A stretch of 64,000 bases of DNA from Rhizophagus irregularis (taxonomy: Eukaryota > Glomeromycota > Glomeromycetes > Glomerales > Glomeraceae), in contig NC_089430.1 in NCBI RefSeq assembly GCF_026210795.1, positions 1,798,001 to 1,862,000 on the forward strand, read 5' to 3'. Numbering within the stretch: the stretch's first letter is position 1; each line of letters opens with the position of its first letter. Positions 46,524-58,875 of the stretch are shown in pieces. The notes below the pieces were generated by a model that was not told the origin of the DNA, did not search any database, and was given only the letters and a program-made list of their open reading frames with translations. The translations under genes were made by a program, and so were the position numbers.

Positions 46524-46609
46524 TATTCTTTTTTTTAATTATTAACATTATATTTCATATTTATCTTAGAATAAAGACATGCTTAAACCTTCGTATTTAT
46601 TTTATATGA

Positions 46610-47150
46610 TTTTAGTATTTGTGCAAATTCTTACACAACTTTCTTCAGATACAAAGTTTTTAAAATATTTTTAAACTGTATTTTGACATGCAGTTTATTT
46701 AAATTACATATTTACATAAATTTTTAAAGTGTATAATACTGAAGCTAACTATTTATGTAAATTTTACATAACTTTTTTAGATACAAACTTATTCAAAATA
46801 TTTTAAGCTACATTTTCATGTGTGGGTTATACAAAATCATGTATTTATGCAAATTTCTAAAGTGTAAATTACTGAAACTATCTACTAGCGTAGAATTTAC
46901 GAAACTTTTTAAGATACAAAATCAATAAAGTATTTTTCAAATTATTTTTATGTGTAGATTACTTAAAATCGAATATTTAAGAAATTATTTCAGAATGTAA
47001 AACTTCGAAACTACCTATTCATGAATAATTTATGGCACTTTTTAAGATATGCCTTATTAAATAACTATGTTTCAAGTGTAATTTATGCAAAACCGTATAT
47101 TTATAGATTTTTACGGGGTGTAAATTTCCAGAGATTATACATATTTGACA
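46610..47150. repeat. Degenerate tandem repeat, ~135-140-bp unit, four copies
   Basis: Units each contain TTTATGTAAATTTTACATAA- or ACTTTTTWAGATACAAA-like, then TCATGTGTRGRTTAYNYAAAA-like and CTAAAGTGTAAATTACTGAA-like words in the same order, beginning near 46,610, 46,749, 46,887 and 47,020. No coding region. It abuts the Crinkler pseudogene. Confidence 0.55.
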
Positions 47151-47159
47151 ACTTTACGC

Positions 47160-48790
47160 TAATATTCGCCTCATATAATCTCCTGATGAATATCACCTTC
47201 TTTTTATGATAGAAATATTGATGCAAGAGCATGTCATGTGAAATATTGTTGGAATGGATTAAGATGGTGTGTGTAATAATTCTATGCAACATTAATAAAG
47301 AAATCAAGGTTTCGATCTTGTCCAAATTGAATTAAGAAGTTAATAATCTTACTAGTATCAAGATACTTGGAATTATCACAATTATCATTAAGGCCATTTG
47401 AAAGTTTCATAAGCTCTTGTGTAATACAATTTGTAATCTCCATCACTTTATCTCTAACTGTTACAGTACTTGATAGAACATTGTTCATACTTAACAGTTA
47501 TCAAATGTAGCAGAGAATAAAGGAGTTACAAAGATTATCCAATTCATCATGCCATCTTTAAGTTATACTATTTCAAATTTACATATGCTGTATCTGTCAC
47601 TACATATATATGGTAACCTTTCCTTTCTTGATTTCATGTGTTTAGATGTATTAGGGATTAAGTTATATTTGTTTATAAGGTATTGACAGAAGGATTAGGA
47701 TCAAAGAGTATTCCATATTCATCAATAACTATAAGTGTTTTTTCTTTTAGTTGCTTGAATAAATCATCCATTATGTTTGAAGCAGATACACCTTTTCTTC
47801 ATTTCCTCAGCATGGCTTAATAGAGACATCAATTAATTAAAATGATTCTTAGTTAAAATATCTTTATTTAGGTATATAGATTTCTTTTGCTATTTTAGCA
47901 TCATCTGGTTTTGCTAATTCATTTGCATCTAAAACATAAAGTAAAAGCCATCCTTTGGCAAATACTTTTGCAGCAAGAAACAATGCAAGATATGACTTGC
48001 CAACACCCATGGGACCAGATAAAACTCTTTTGATTGATCTACCACTGTCACTTGCAAGCATATTCCATATTTCTATTATTTGCTCCATTATTAAGAATGA
48101 CCTGCCCCAATAGTCTTCTCCATAACTCTTGGTCTCTTGATCAAGTGAAGGTTATAATATTTTGGCTAATTTGTAAATCTTTCAATAATTTCTCAAATTT
48201 ATTGCAGGATGCAGGTTTGAACTTTTCACTTGCAAGCATTGTGGATAAAATAGGTGGAAAGTCCACAAGTTCATATTTAGCAGTATAGTCCACTCAATTA
48301 TCTATGCGATGTTTCTTAGTAGGATTTCTATTAATAGTAGGCAATATTATGGGAAAAAAAGGTTCAGAAACAAACTCAAACATTCCCTTGTTCAAGAGGT
48401 AAACCATTGAGAGACACTTACCAGTAGTGGGCAGTAGTGGTTGTATAATAATATGGATTTTCTCCTCTGGAAGTTGACCATTAAAATATTTTCTAAACAG
48501 ATAATGAGGACTCATTTTTTTTCCTCCAAGTTTCTGTACAATATCAAAAACATCAACAACTTCTTCAACATCAACACACCAAAGATTCAGTTTGGAAGCA
48601 TCATTAGTGAGGTCTTTAAGTATATTATTTTCCTATTCCCAGGTCAAAATAGTAACATCAGTAAGTTTCTTGGACTTAGGATCCTTAAGGATTTTTTGTA
48701 AATGGGAAAGAGATTCCTTAGGGTTCTTTATAAATTTTTCATTAAGGATTTATTATTAAATCCCTGTATTAAAAGAATTAAATAAATAAC
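47160..48790 (-). pseudogene. Crinkler (CRN)-type NTPase pseudogene
   Basis: Minus-strand pieces occur in order: KLNLWCVDVEEVVDVF and GGKKMSPHYLFRKYF (~48600-48500, Crinkler header style), EEKIHIIIQP and TTGKCLSMVY (~48470-48400), then LSGPMGVGKSYLALFLAAK (Walker A, ~48020-47970) and TLIVIDEYG (Walker B, ~47740-47715), and a tail FGQDRNLDFFINVA near 47,300. Crinklers are effector-like proteins whose NTPase part is often joined to a nuclease. Several stops and frame changes separate the pieces, so it cannot make a full protein. The 47864-48088 frame alone is open. Confidence 0.7.
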
Positions 48791-51583
48791 TTACTCTCTA
48801 TATTATTTAATAATTTTTTTAATAAAGTTAGTTAGTTCAATTATATGTAAAGTGGTGGGACTAAGATCTAGACGCCCACATTCCTGACAATGTCTAAATC
48901 TATTATCTATATACTTACAAATTTTACATATTAACAGTTATTTAGTTATCTATAGTTTTAATAATAAATCTTCACAAATTATTATTCAATGAGAAAAATA
49001 AAGCATAACATCTAATTGTTGTCAGTACCAGTAAAAATATCACTTCTCTTCACTTAAAGTGTGATAATTATAGAAATACCAATGTCTACTTATGAAGACA
49101 GAACAAAGGAAAAAGTTATTGAAGGTTCATAACATCGCCGATAATCATTCATTAGACGCGTAAAAATTTTATTAAATAAGTAGTTCTTAGTATTTTTAAA
49201 ATCATAATATTAACTATAAAGAAATGGTTTATAAAAGTAAAACTTTACCACAATAGAAACTTTATAAAAAATAAGTCTACCGTATAAGGCGTATATATTA
49301 TATACCATAAGAGTTACCAAAGTTTTTCTTATTCATACGAAGGTTTCTCAAAAAGTATTTTGTTTAATAAAACTTTGTAATACTTGTAAAATTTATATAT
49401 TTAGAAAGCTACGAACTGGACAATATTTACAACCTTAAAAAGTTTACATCATGCAGAAAATTCGTGTTCCTATTTGCCATATTGATCATATGAATTATCA
49501 CGTGATTTCTCATATCTTTAAAGGATATGAATGATAAAATTGTTGCATTAATTCTATCCTATAATTAGTAACTCATCATCTTATATCTGTATGTTCAATT
49601 CACATAATTCGAAATTATTATTGTCAAATCCTAATTTATAACTTGTTTAATGACAAGACTCAAATATCTCAAAATATCATTGACAAATCCACTTTTGAAG
49701 CAAATTTATTTTCTGATTCATTAATCACTAATGCGACTATATTTGTTCCTTTCAAGATTTTTTGCATAAATGTCATAATGGTTTCAACGTAGTGATCTTG
49801 GATATCTTTTTTTGTTTTTTTCTTCTCAGTATTTTGGCTTAAAACATATAAATCATCATTTGATTATTTCAGCTTTATTTTTATTTTTCATTTCTTTGTA
49901 TTTATGCCTTTGGTATATCCCTCTCTTTAGCCTTTGATGATCCTACCCTTGATCTTTGAGTATATCTTATTTTTAAGCTATGGCATTTTTGCTTAATTTT
50001 ACTCTTTAAATTGTTTGCATTTCTTTATTCGTTCTTTTATATTTCTTTTATTTTGTCTAGAAAGGTTTTAGTAAAAAAAGTATTATATTTTAAATTATAA
50101 ATCACATGCGTGACTATTAAAATAAGAGTTTCTATGATTGCATGGCAAATTGTTTATTTTAAATATTATGTGTGATACACGTTAATTCATCATTTTTGTT
50201 AAGAATTTAATTAACTAAATTAGATCATGTTAGAACAGTCCTGGTGCGAAGCAACAGGTGAATGCTAGTTTAATGCTAAAATTTAGGTAACTTAAATAAA
50301 TCATGCTATATGAAAGAATGGCTCTTTCAAGTAGATTCCCGGAGGTAATCGTACTCAAGAACACTCTTTCACTGATTCTACCCAGATTGCATACTTGTAA
50401 ATATTTTTACATTTAAAACTTCATTTATATAATAGAATAAAATATTAGTTTACTAGCCCCCGTAGGACCGGGAGTAGCCCCGGTTTGATAGCTAGTGTTC
50501 TTAAAAATTTGTAAACCAATATAGTTTGTTATTTTTTTTTATATAACGAAATACTTTATTATTTATAAGATAAGAACATACAAAATTTATAAAATACATC
50601 TTGAGTTTGGTAATTAACTTAACTCACTCCATACAAAGTACAGTACATTACACATGTTTTAGGGGCGAGTCGTATAGGTGTAATCAATCTTTTATTAGTG
50701 CAAAACGAAAAAAAGAAATGCAAGTACTTTTACCATTAACAAATTTTTGTTTAGGCTAATTCTCAAAAATTAGCAGTAACGACAATTTCACATGTTGAAA
50801 CTGAGATGTGCGCACTTGGTTCTTTGTGTTATACTTTAAATTTTGATGTTACAGAACATTAGCACAACCGGTATCTATTATCTAAAATATAAAATTTTTA
50901 ATATTTTTAAATTGTTTAACCGTCTCAAATACAGTGACGTTGTAGTACCTTTACCTACTACCTTAAATTAGTCATATATTGTACATTCCATTTATGTTTA
51001 CTAACATCTAGTTCATTAATCTGAGTACTCATTACACCATTTCTAAAGTTTTCTAATTTAATTTTTTTAATATACCTGACTCCTCTATTTTATCATTCTT
51101 CCGATCTAGAAACCCTTTTTCTTTTATCCAATTTACCAATACCTTGAGACTTCTCAAAACTTACTACTTCCTCACATTATATTTTCCAAATTTTATCATA
51201 TATATTCATCAGAGATAAGTCACATATCTTCAACATACTTGAATCATCTAAATCTTGAAATTAATAAGTCTACGTGTTATTTCATATAATAAATTTTTTA
51301 AAGGAAACAATCTTGATTTTAAAGCCACTATGATATAAAATTACATTAACCGCATATTCCCACACTTTTATCTGAAGAAACAATTCCATATGTGGTCCCA
51401 CGATTCCGTTTCTTCGTTACACCTTACGCATTACGCCGATGATATTCCAAAAACTTTTCTTTGATACAATATTTCATATGTTTGATAATGATTAAAGAAA
51501 AATTTTGGTTCTAAAGGCTCTAATTTGAGTATCAATAGTTTGTTATTTAAAATTTATAGTGCTATTAAAGTAAAATAATATAA
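48791..51583. other. AT-rich intergenic DNA with small relics
   Basis: A short minus-strand stretch near 48,850-48,900 reads FRHCQECGRLDLSPTTLH, like a half zinc ribbon. It could be an upstream exon of the Crinkler pseudogene or a separate relic. 50,455-50,501 is an imperfect GC-rich hairpin bounded by ACTAGC/GCTAGT. I see nothing else coding. Confidence 0.4.
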
Positions 51584-51925
51584 ATGTCGGTATGCCACAA
51601 TTTGTCCCGTGATCAGCGCGTACCGTTTTTATTGGTGTATATTGCAGGGCACCGATCAAAGCAGGGGGAGGCGATCACCGGGTCACCTTATTCATCACGT
51701 GATATACACGTGATCGCGACACATGCCCTTCATTTTACTAGTGGCGCAGACTCCCGAAATATATATAGTTGTGATAACAAAAAATTTTACAGCATTTTCC
51801 TTTTTAGAGCACTAATAATAATAAATACTTTTCAAATTCGAAGAAACTAGTATAAAATCCAGGGTCATTTCACTTTCCATTATTAAAGTGTTATTGTTGC
51901 AAACTTCATAAAAATAAATAATAAG
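51584..51925. other. GC-richer patch with CACGTG words
   Basis: 51,600-51,760 contains two TCACGTGAT-like E-box words and is followed by AATATATATAG (~51,760), so it looks more like a promoter than a gene. The open frame 51584-51850 begins at ATG but resembles no family and soon becomes low-complexity. Confidence 0.3.
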
Positions 51926-52037
51926 TTTTTTCCTTTTTTATCAATAACAATAATAATAGGGTTTTTTTTCCTTTTATCAATAACAATAATAATAGGGGGA
52001 TTTTCCTTTTTTATCAATAACAATAATAATGGGGGTT
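51926..52037. repeat. Tandem repeat, three copies of a ~40-50-bp unit
   Basis: TTTATCAATAACAATAATAA followed by a G-run occurs three times (ending near 51,962, 52,001 and 52,037), each preceded by TTTTCCTTTT. Confidence 0.75.
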
Positions 52038-52559
52038 TTGACCTCTGCACGACATCCTCTTATATGTAACACAACGATTTTGACTGGTCACCACATGCAC
52101 ACATGGCGTAATGTAAGTGTACTTTATTTTTTTTTCCTTAGAAATTTTCAAATTGTCAATTTAGTTTTTAGGTAAAAAAAAAAACTTATCTCATGCTTTT
52201 TTATACTATTTTTTATTAATTCTGATAGTTTGATTTAATAATTTTGATTAACCTCAACGAAAAAAAAATTAATAAATTTTATTTAATTTTGTGAGAAATA
52301 AATTCCTTTGATTCCTTCTTATCTTCTCTAAAAAAAAAATAATTTATGTTTGTAAAACTAGGGTTAATAAAAGATCTTGAAAATTTTTTTTTTTAAAATG
52401 TGAAAGGGTATAAAGTAATAAATAAGAATTTGTATTCAAAATGGTTGTACATTTGCCGTTTGAATTAACTACGAGTATTTTTTTATAAAGTTCCAATTAT
52501 ATTTAAGATATTCGAACTTTATCATTAAACAGATTTTGCCATCTAAATTAAATTTAAGG

Positions 52560-52860
52560 ATTTGCGAAATTTTTGAATGCGAAGGAACGATATCGGAAGA
52601 GAATTAAGCGTAATTATTAAGCTACGAAATTTTTTTAAAAAAAATATATACACAAGTGAAGAGTCTATTAGAAGGGAGTTAAATGTAGTTATTATGTTAC
52701 GAAATTGAAAAAAATCGAATAAACACAAGTGAAGAATCTATTAGAAGGGAGTAAAAGCTACGAAATTAAAAAAAAATCGAATAAACACTAATTATTAAGC
52801 TACGAAATTAAAAAATAATTCGAATAGACACAAGTAAAAGGTCTATTAAATATAATTATT
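52560..52860. repeat. Degenerate tandem repeat just 3' of the small FFNG gene
   Basis: Repeated words CTACGAAATT, AAATCGAATAAACACAAGTG and AATCTATTAGAAGGGAG return about every 60-90 bp, three to four copies. The array ends about 12 bp beyond the stop codon at 52,872. Confidence 0.6.
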
Positions 52861-52871
52861 CAGTAAAAACT

Positions 52872-53264
52872 TTAATAGAAATCAGTTCCATTAAAGAATT
52901 GGAATTCGAATAAATTGGTGGTTGTGTTTTGTCTTGGCAACTGTCTAATTTGTCTAATAAAATTTAATCTAGATGTATTACTTTTTAGTTGTCGTTGAAT
53001 TCGACGTTTACGAATACGATCTGGTATATATGATGACACAGGAGACAGTTTTTCCATTTGTCTTCCGCAACCAATTGATAGACATCTACGCCTCCATAAA
53101 TCGTCCTTCATATGAATTAAATGTTTTTCTTCCGTGAGTAAAGCAGTTTCTTCTTCTTGTTGTTCGGGTCTTTGAGGTAGTAGTTTGGAATGTGAAGTAC
53201 CTTCATGTAGTTTTTCTTGATGTACATCAAGTTGTTTGCAAACCGTGACTGTTGGTTTGTCCAT
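52872..53264 (-). CDS. Small basic protein with C-terminal FFNG motif (unassigned family), 130 aa
   Basis: I start at ATG 53264; the six codons upstream in frame begin with TTG and are not needed. The N-terminal half is Lys/Glu/Gln-rich. The C-terminal half has a basic cluster (RIRKRRIQRQL), then IRQLPRQNTTTN, and ends FQFFNGTDFY. The same order (SSY, RRNQRKL, LNQLPVQITND, YQFFNG) is found in 58,008-58,259 on the same strand, so two independent frames support a real family. No signal peptide or membrane segment. The RKRR cluster could act in nuclear import or nucleic-acid binding (guess). CTTATATAG lies 31-39 nt upstream of the ATG. Confidence 0.65.
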   Translation of the reverse strand: MDKPTVTVCKQLDVHQEKLHEGTSHSKLLPQRPEQQEEETALLTEEKHLIHMKDDLWRRRCLSIGCGRQMEKLSPVSSYIPDRIRKRRIQRQLKSNTSRLNFIRQIRQLPRQNTTTNLFEFQFFNGTDFY

Positions 53265-55403
53265 TTTTTTCTTATTTATCAAAGAATTATATTTCTATAT
53301 AAGAAGGCTTTTCAAAAAAACTATCTTTTGTAGATGATAAAAAGGAATTTAGATGGGGTTTATTCGAGTTATTTTATATTATTTTTCTATGATCACGTGA
53401 CGAAATATGCGTCCTGATTGTTTTTTCTCGGAAAACGGAATGCGGAGTCAACAGTGAATCGTGGAATTTCGTGGTAGCTTTATATTAGTCATAATCTCCG
53501 TTTTTCTGTAGTGTTTACGTATTGCAGAGTTTCATTTTCTTAAAGATAAAAAAAGGAAATATTTTCCGTGCAAGAAACAGATGATATAAAAATAGATATA
53601 TACTATACAATTTTAAAAAAAATAAATGAAGAGATTCTTTTATTTATTATATATAATTAGATACTATGTATAATTAGATACTATTAATATATTTGTACTA
53701 TAAATTATCCATTATTTTTTCTCAATTTCCCGACACCTTCATTTGATTTTTTTTAAAACTACTAAAAAAAATTAATAATATTCAATTTTTATTTTCACAG
53801 CATACTAATAAAGGATTTTTTTGTTTATAATCAATCAAATGAAAGAAACTAATCTTTTAAAATTGTACCTTAATTAGTTTAATAGATGTTCAGCTACTTC
53901 TACTGGTAATCGTTGCATTGTATCTTTGTATCTTGGTATGATACCTATACTATAAGCTCTATTCAATTACTTTTTTTCATCTAAAAAAATTGAACGGAGT
54001 GCGGAGTATGGAGTACGGAATGTGAAATGCAGGATATGAAGTGTGTTTGATAATATTTTTAAACCGAAAAAACAATTATCCAAAGAAAGAAACCAACTTG
54101 AATAAATGCTATATTTGTGAAAAAGGATTAATCGGAATTAAAAATTAGCTTATATCCCATGTGGCTATGAGATTATAACGGGGAAATATTCGGGTAAAAT
54201 TTTAAATTAGGTAATGCAATAGTGCGGAATATATATTAAGGGGTAAGGTATAGAGTATGGCAATTTTAGATAATGCCAGTTATTACCTATTTTAGTATCT
54301 GACGATTGGATTACAAAATGTCTAAATATTCTACTGAATTAATAATGCATAGCACTGTATGTGGTGGCATGTGTTGCTGACGTATGATGAACCAAATAAT
54401 AGACTAGCAATTAATTAAAACAGAAAATATAAATTAGCCAAAGGATACACAATATATTAATTTGAGATGGATATTGATTAAATTTTGCGTTATCAAAAAA
54501 AAATTAACTATAAAAAGGTTTGTGGTGAAACAAGATTTTTCTTGATCTGTTTAAAGTTCAGCAAATCAAGTTATAGTAAACAAACAAACAATGAAACAAA
54601 CAAAAAAAAATTAATACTATGGCGGCCATTCGGCGTAACTTATTAATCTATAATGAAACTATAAAATAATTATTAATTCGGAAAAAAAAATGATTTGATT
54701 CGGGTATATCTAAAATTGCTTGCCGAAAAAGAAAAGGCCAATGCCGTAGTGCAGAAATGCAATTTTAATTTCTGCATTTCGACGTAGAAAAATTGCTGAA
54801 ATTATTTATTATTAAAATTGGCCAAAAATGCTTTCGACAGCCAACTTTAGGTATACATATACCGGAGATTAAACAGTAGCATTTAAAATTTGTCCCCCTC
54901 CCGTTAAATTACCTGGAGTGCTACGAATAGTTGTAGAGTCCGGTGAGTGGAGTGCGACGCCCCATACTCATAAAATGAGCTGGCCCAATTATCATGAGCC
55001 ATGAGGTATTATTTGTACGCTTCACGTAATTATATTACACACTGCTAAATGATTAACCGATCTTCCATCTAATCTAATTTTGGCCATCTCCCAAATAATT
55101 CCCAAAAAGAGGGTTATTGTAATAACATATTAAAATAATATTTAATCAAATTGTTGCATCTATCGTATTATATTTGTAGTATTCCTTTATATAAACTTAC
55201 TAGTTAGTACCGATTGATTGTTTTGAAAGAACTCGGTTCAACAATAAATACTTACATAAATCAAATAAATTTCTTTATTTTCGTGAATTAAGAAGCTTTA
55301 TTGATAACATATCATTTTTTTTTATTGTAACCTGAAACAAAAAAGCCGAGACCAATCTTACACACTATAACAACATAATTATTCTTATTTAGCCTCAAAA
55401 AAC
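53265..55403. other. Intergenic DNA, no gene seen
   Basis: 53,995-54,045 has a run of GGAGTRYGGA-like words. 54,740-54,790 has an imperfect hairpin around TTTCTGCATTTC. 54,890-55,020 is GC-richer without an open frame. Confidence 0.4.
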
Positions 55404-55668
55404 TTTTTTATTTATTTGGGTTAATTCATACATACTATTATCGACCGCATTTAATGTTGATCCCCAAAAAGCTAATTTATATTCCGAGGAAAATTATCTT
55501 AAAATGCTATTTACTTCAATTCCAAAATTGGTTTTTTATTTATTTAGGTTATACATACATATTATCGACCGCATTTAACCGAAAAGCTACTTTTTACGAG
55601 AAATTTAGATCCCGAGAGAAGTAAGAAAAATTATCTTAAAATGCTATTTACTTCAATTCCAAATTAGG
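55404..55668. repeat. Tandem duplication, ~130-bp unit, two copies
   Basis: TTATCGACCGCATTTAA and AAAATTATCTTAAAATGCTA followed by TTTACTTCAATTCCAAA occur in both halves (55,404-55,531 and 55,532-55,668) with small indels between. Confidence 0.75.
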
Positions 55669-56230
55669 TTTTTTATTAATTTATTTTTTTAAAAAAACTT
55701 TTAAAAATACGTATATACTGTGTAAGTATATTACATTATTATAAAAGTACCATAAACTATAAATAGGATCGTGAAACGTCTCAAAATCACAAAATTTAAA
55801 CAAAGCATAGATTAGATGTATCCAGTCGTACACATATTTTTTAATTTACTATAAATACTGTTTAAAATGAACATCACTTTATTAATGATGCTTTTTATGC
55901 CTTATTGACATAACATAATTATATTTACATGTGAAATTAATGTATAATCACATAATATTTTGATATTTGTGCAATTAGTTTTGAAGTTGTGTAACCTGAT
56001 TACAATTATTTTTATGGTTAAACATAGAAAATCCTCAAAGAGATTTAAAAATATTTATTCATTTAAAGTTAATAACTAAATTTTATTGTATAAATTTCCG
56101 GGCTTTAATTGCAATGAAGGCTTTTTTACGATTTAGTTCATGGGTCTGCTCATGTACATATATGTCTAAGGTTTTTCAAATATGCTTATGCATGTGTATA
56201 AAATCTACTGCAAATGATTTTCCCAGCATA
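55669..56230. other. AT-rich intergenic DNA
   Basis: Nothing coding or repetitive that I can define. Confidence 0.4.
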
Positions 56231-56413
56231 ACCTGAAAAAAAATGGCACGAAAAATCACGTGAGAATTTTCATCACCGGCGTCACGCCCTCCATTTTTCA
56301 TAAGTATCTAGGAACAACATCCTACTCGTCACGCACTATCCGTCACATGAGCGCCACACTTAATTTCAGCCAAGTTGCGTAATGCCGGCCATTTCGGGAC
56401 ATTTTTTTCAGGT
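56231..56413. mobile_element. 183-bp TIR MITE with TA duplication
   Basis: Ends ACCTGAAAAAAAATGGCACG and the near-complement CATTTCGGGACATTTTTTTC, then AGGT, with TA on both sides (56229-56230 and 56414-56415). The inside is GC-richer than the flanks and has several CGTCAC words. A partial match to the end (TAACCTGAAACAAAAAAGCC) lies near 55,330. Non-autonomous. Confidence 0.65.
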
Positions 56414-58007
56414 TACACTGGGTAATCACTATAAATATGCTGCGTCACATCACATTAAAATATTTTAGCAGGTTCGGAAATTTTGAATTGATATCATGAT
56501 ATGCTGAAAAAGTATCTAGTGTAGATCGTTATGAAATACACAATATAAGAAATAAAATAACAAATAAATTAGGGTTCAATCTAAAGTTATTAATATTGAA
56601 TGAATCATTAGAACCAAAAAGTATTGAGGACGGGCTTAAGTTGTGTTGAAACAGATATATATGATATATATATATATATATATTTGCTTCTTTCAAAACT
56701 TCCAAAATAAAAAGTAAAAGTTTGTTTGTTATTTTTTAAAGGTCTACCAAAGCTATGGGTAGGGTATGCTAGAATATGTTTTATCTGAAGCATTATGGTT
56801 ATTAAAAAAAAATCAAATGTACAAATCAATTAACCCAGAAATGTAAAAACGTGGTATTTTTTTTCATTCATTGAAGGAATTTAAGGAAAGAAGTATTGAA
56901 AATATATTAATGCATATGAGATCCATATACGGGTTCGTGTATAAGTTTTGTAATCATTACCTTCAACTTCCGTCATACGTTAGACGAACTGATATGAAAC
57001 ACTTGAAATTTTGGCTGGAAGAAAAAAGCATTTTTAACGTTAAATATAAAGAAAAAGAAAGTTTATCACGTGATTCTAATTATGCATTAGCGTACACTCC
57101 ATTTTGGATTCTTGTCGTTTAAATACCAATTATATTCTAGTATATTGTGTGACAATAATAATGTCACATTATTTTTAACACGCGTGATGTAAACAAAATC
57201 ACAATACATTAATGATGATCATGTGAATTTACGCTTATTAAAAGATGTCTGTAAATCTTTATTAATGGTAAATTTACCAATTTTCAGGATCAATTTTTAA
57301 ATTTTTATAGCCATTTTTAGTAACAACTATCATGTGATAACTAAATGGTAAGATCGATAATTTTACACAGATTAAAATTTGTGATCATGGTCATCAATGA
57401 TGTTTTTTCATATATCCGACATGTTGTCTGGACATCAACCTTTTGTCAACGATGGCTTTCGATAATATGAATTGGGATCGCATAATAACGCAGATGTATG
57501 TATAGCTCACGTGTTAATCTTTATGTAGAGAACAATTTACTATTATATTAAAGGAGTTGTATTCAATTTATTATTAAATATATTAATTATATCACATATT
57601 TTTTCAATATAATGCACACAACACGGACGATACTAAGCTACTTAACTAGGGAAGTTTGGATATTAACAGAAAAAATCATCTAAAAAAAAAAATCTTGTAA
57701 TCATTAAATTAATGCACAAGTATGCATGATCTTTAAAAATATGTTAAGTTTTTCACTATTCCTCATAAAAGACTTTTTAAACAACTAAATTTAACTTTCG
57801 ACAATTTTTCTTTTCCTTCTCACGAAAAAAAAAAATGGAAAATGTTGAGTGAAGTAACTTTTCATTTACATAGTCAGTTTGCACATATAAAATAATTACT
57901 TTTTCCAGCTATTTATTTTTTCTCCAAAATAAACAATTGTTATTGAAATAATTAAATGTCTTACTAAATTTTGTTAGGTGGATGTCGTCATAATTTAATC
58001 ATCTTTA
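56414..58007. other. Intergenic DNA with one doubtful open frame
   Basis: 56871-57122 (+) is open for 83 codons from a TTG; its first ATG is near 56,910. The composition is protein-like (RSIYGFVYKFCNHYLQL, then RRTDMKHLKFWLEEKS), but I recognise no domain. A (TA)n run lies near 56,658-56,683. It may be an exon or a relic. Confidence 0.25.
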
Positions 58008-58259
58008 TTAGAAGATATATCCATTAAAAAATTGATACACGATGGGATCGTTTGTAATTTGTACTGGTAATTGATTTAATGCATATGTATTAGTTGTAAT
58101 TCTACGCCTATGTCTTAATTTTCGTTGATTTCGACGTCTTTGAAGGATACGATAGGATGACGATGAATTAATGATCATAGGAAATGATGCAGGTTTATTA
58201 TCCATAAAGGACTCTTCACAACAAGATGTTGTACATGAAGTTGAAGTAATATGCTCCAT
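58008..58259 (-). CDS. Small basic protein with C-terminal FFNG motif, paralog of 52,872-53,264, 83 aa
   Basis: Starts at ATG 58259. The N-terminal third is Ser/Thr/Cys-rich (STSCTTSCCEES). A Ser run ending in SSY is followed by an Arg cluster (QRRRNQRKLRHRRR), LNQLPVQITND and the end YQFFNGYIF. The C-terminal ~45 residues align with the 130-aa protein in the same order. No signal peptide. AT-rich TATA-like sequence (58,323-58,340) lies about 65-80 nt upstream. It is shorter than its paralog because the acidic/Gln-rich N-terminal part is missing. Function unknown. Confidence 0.65.
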   Translation of the reverse strand: MEHITSTSCTTSCCEESFMDNKPASFPMIINSSSSYRILQRRRNQRKLRHRRRITTNTYALNQLPVQITNDPIVYQFFNGYIF

Positions 58260-58590
58260 TTTGGTTATTTATTTTCTTCGGTTTATTAAAGTGAGAACTG
58301 GATCACAGTTTCTTGATATACTGTATATATTTAAATATATCACGTAAAAGAAAAGTTTGAGAGAGAAGTATAAAAACTCTTCTACCGTACTTTCAAACGA
58401 AAGAGTTATAAAAGATTTGTCAGAAGAGAAAAAAACATGATACAGTATTTATTTTCTTTTTCGTTGCACAAAAATCATTGAGTAAAATTATAGAAAAGGT
58501 TATATTATATTATGGATTTTTTATTTTCTGATTTACTTTTATTAACTTATAGCAAAATATTTTAGTTGAAAAAAAAGTGTTATTGTTTAC
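58260..58590. other. Upstream region of the small FFNG gene, AT-rich
   Basis: ATATATTTAAATATATAC-like sequence (minus strand) at 58,323-58,340 is a TATA-like candidate. I see nothing else. Confidence 0.3.
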
Positions 58591-58682
58591 GTATTTTATT
58601 TATTTATTTATTTATTTTGTTTTATTGATTGATTTATTTATTTGTTTATTATTTGTTTATTATTTACTTATTTATTTATTTA
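58591..58682. repeat. (TTTA)n-type microsatellite
   Basis: TTTATTTATTTATTTATTTA runs, interrupted by TTTGTTTATTA and GATTGATT. Confidence 0.8.
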
Positions 58683-58731
58683 CCGAAGTTTATGAAAGGT
58701 TTAATTTTTAAAGTTAAGCTTTTCTTCATAA

Positions 58732-58872
58732 GGCCGCTCCAATTACCAATTTGAGGGGTGGGTGGGAAAAGTCGGGAAATTCTGGAAAATCGTAATTTAA
58801 ATTTAGAGGGGGTATTTGTTTAATAGAATCCAGATTTTTGAAAAAATAGGGGGTAATTAAATTGGAGCGGCC
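58732..58872. mobile_element. 141-bp MITE, PIF/Harbinger-like (TSD TAA)
   Basis: Ends GGCCGCTCCAATT and the exact complement AATTGGAGCGGCC. TAA at 58729-58731 and 58873-58875. GGCC-starting ends and a TAA target fit PIF/Harbinger (family knowledge). GC-rich inside, no open frame. Confidence 0.8.
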
Positions 58873-58875
58873 TAA

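Noticed and set aside
50440-50505. GC-rich hairpin considered as a structured RNA
   Set aside because: Only one imperfect stem and no neighbouring context; a chance palindrome or element relic is as likely.
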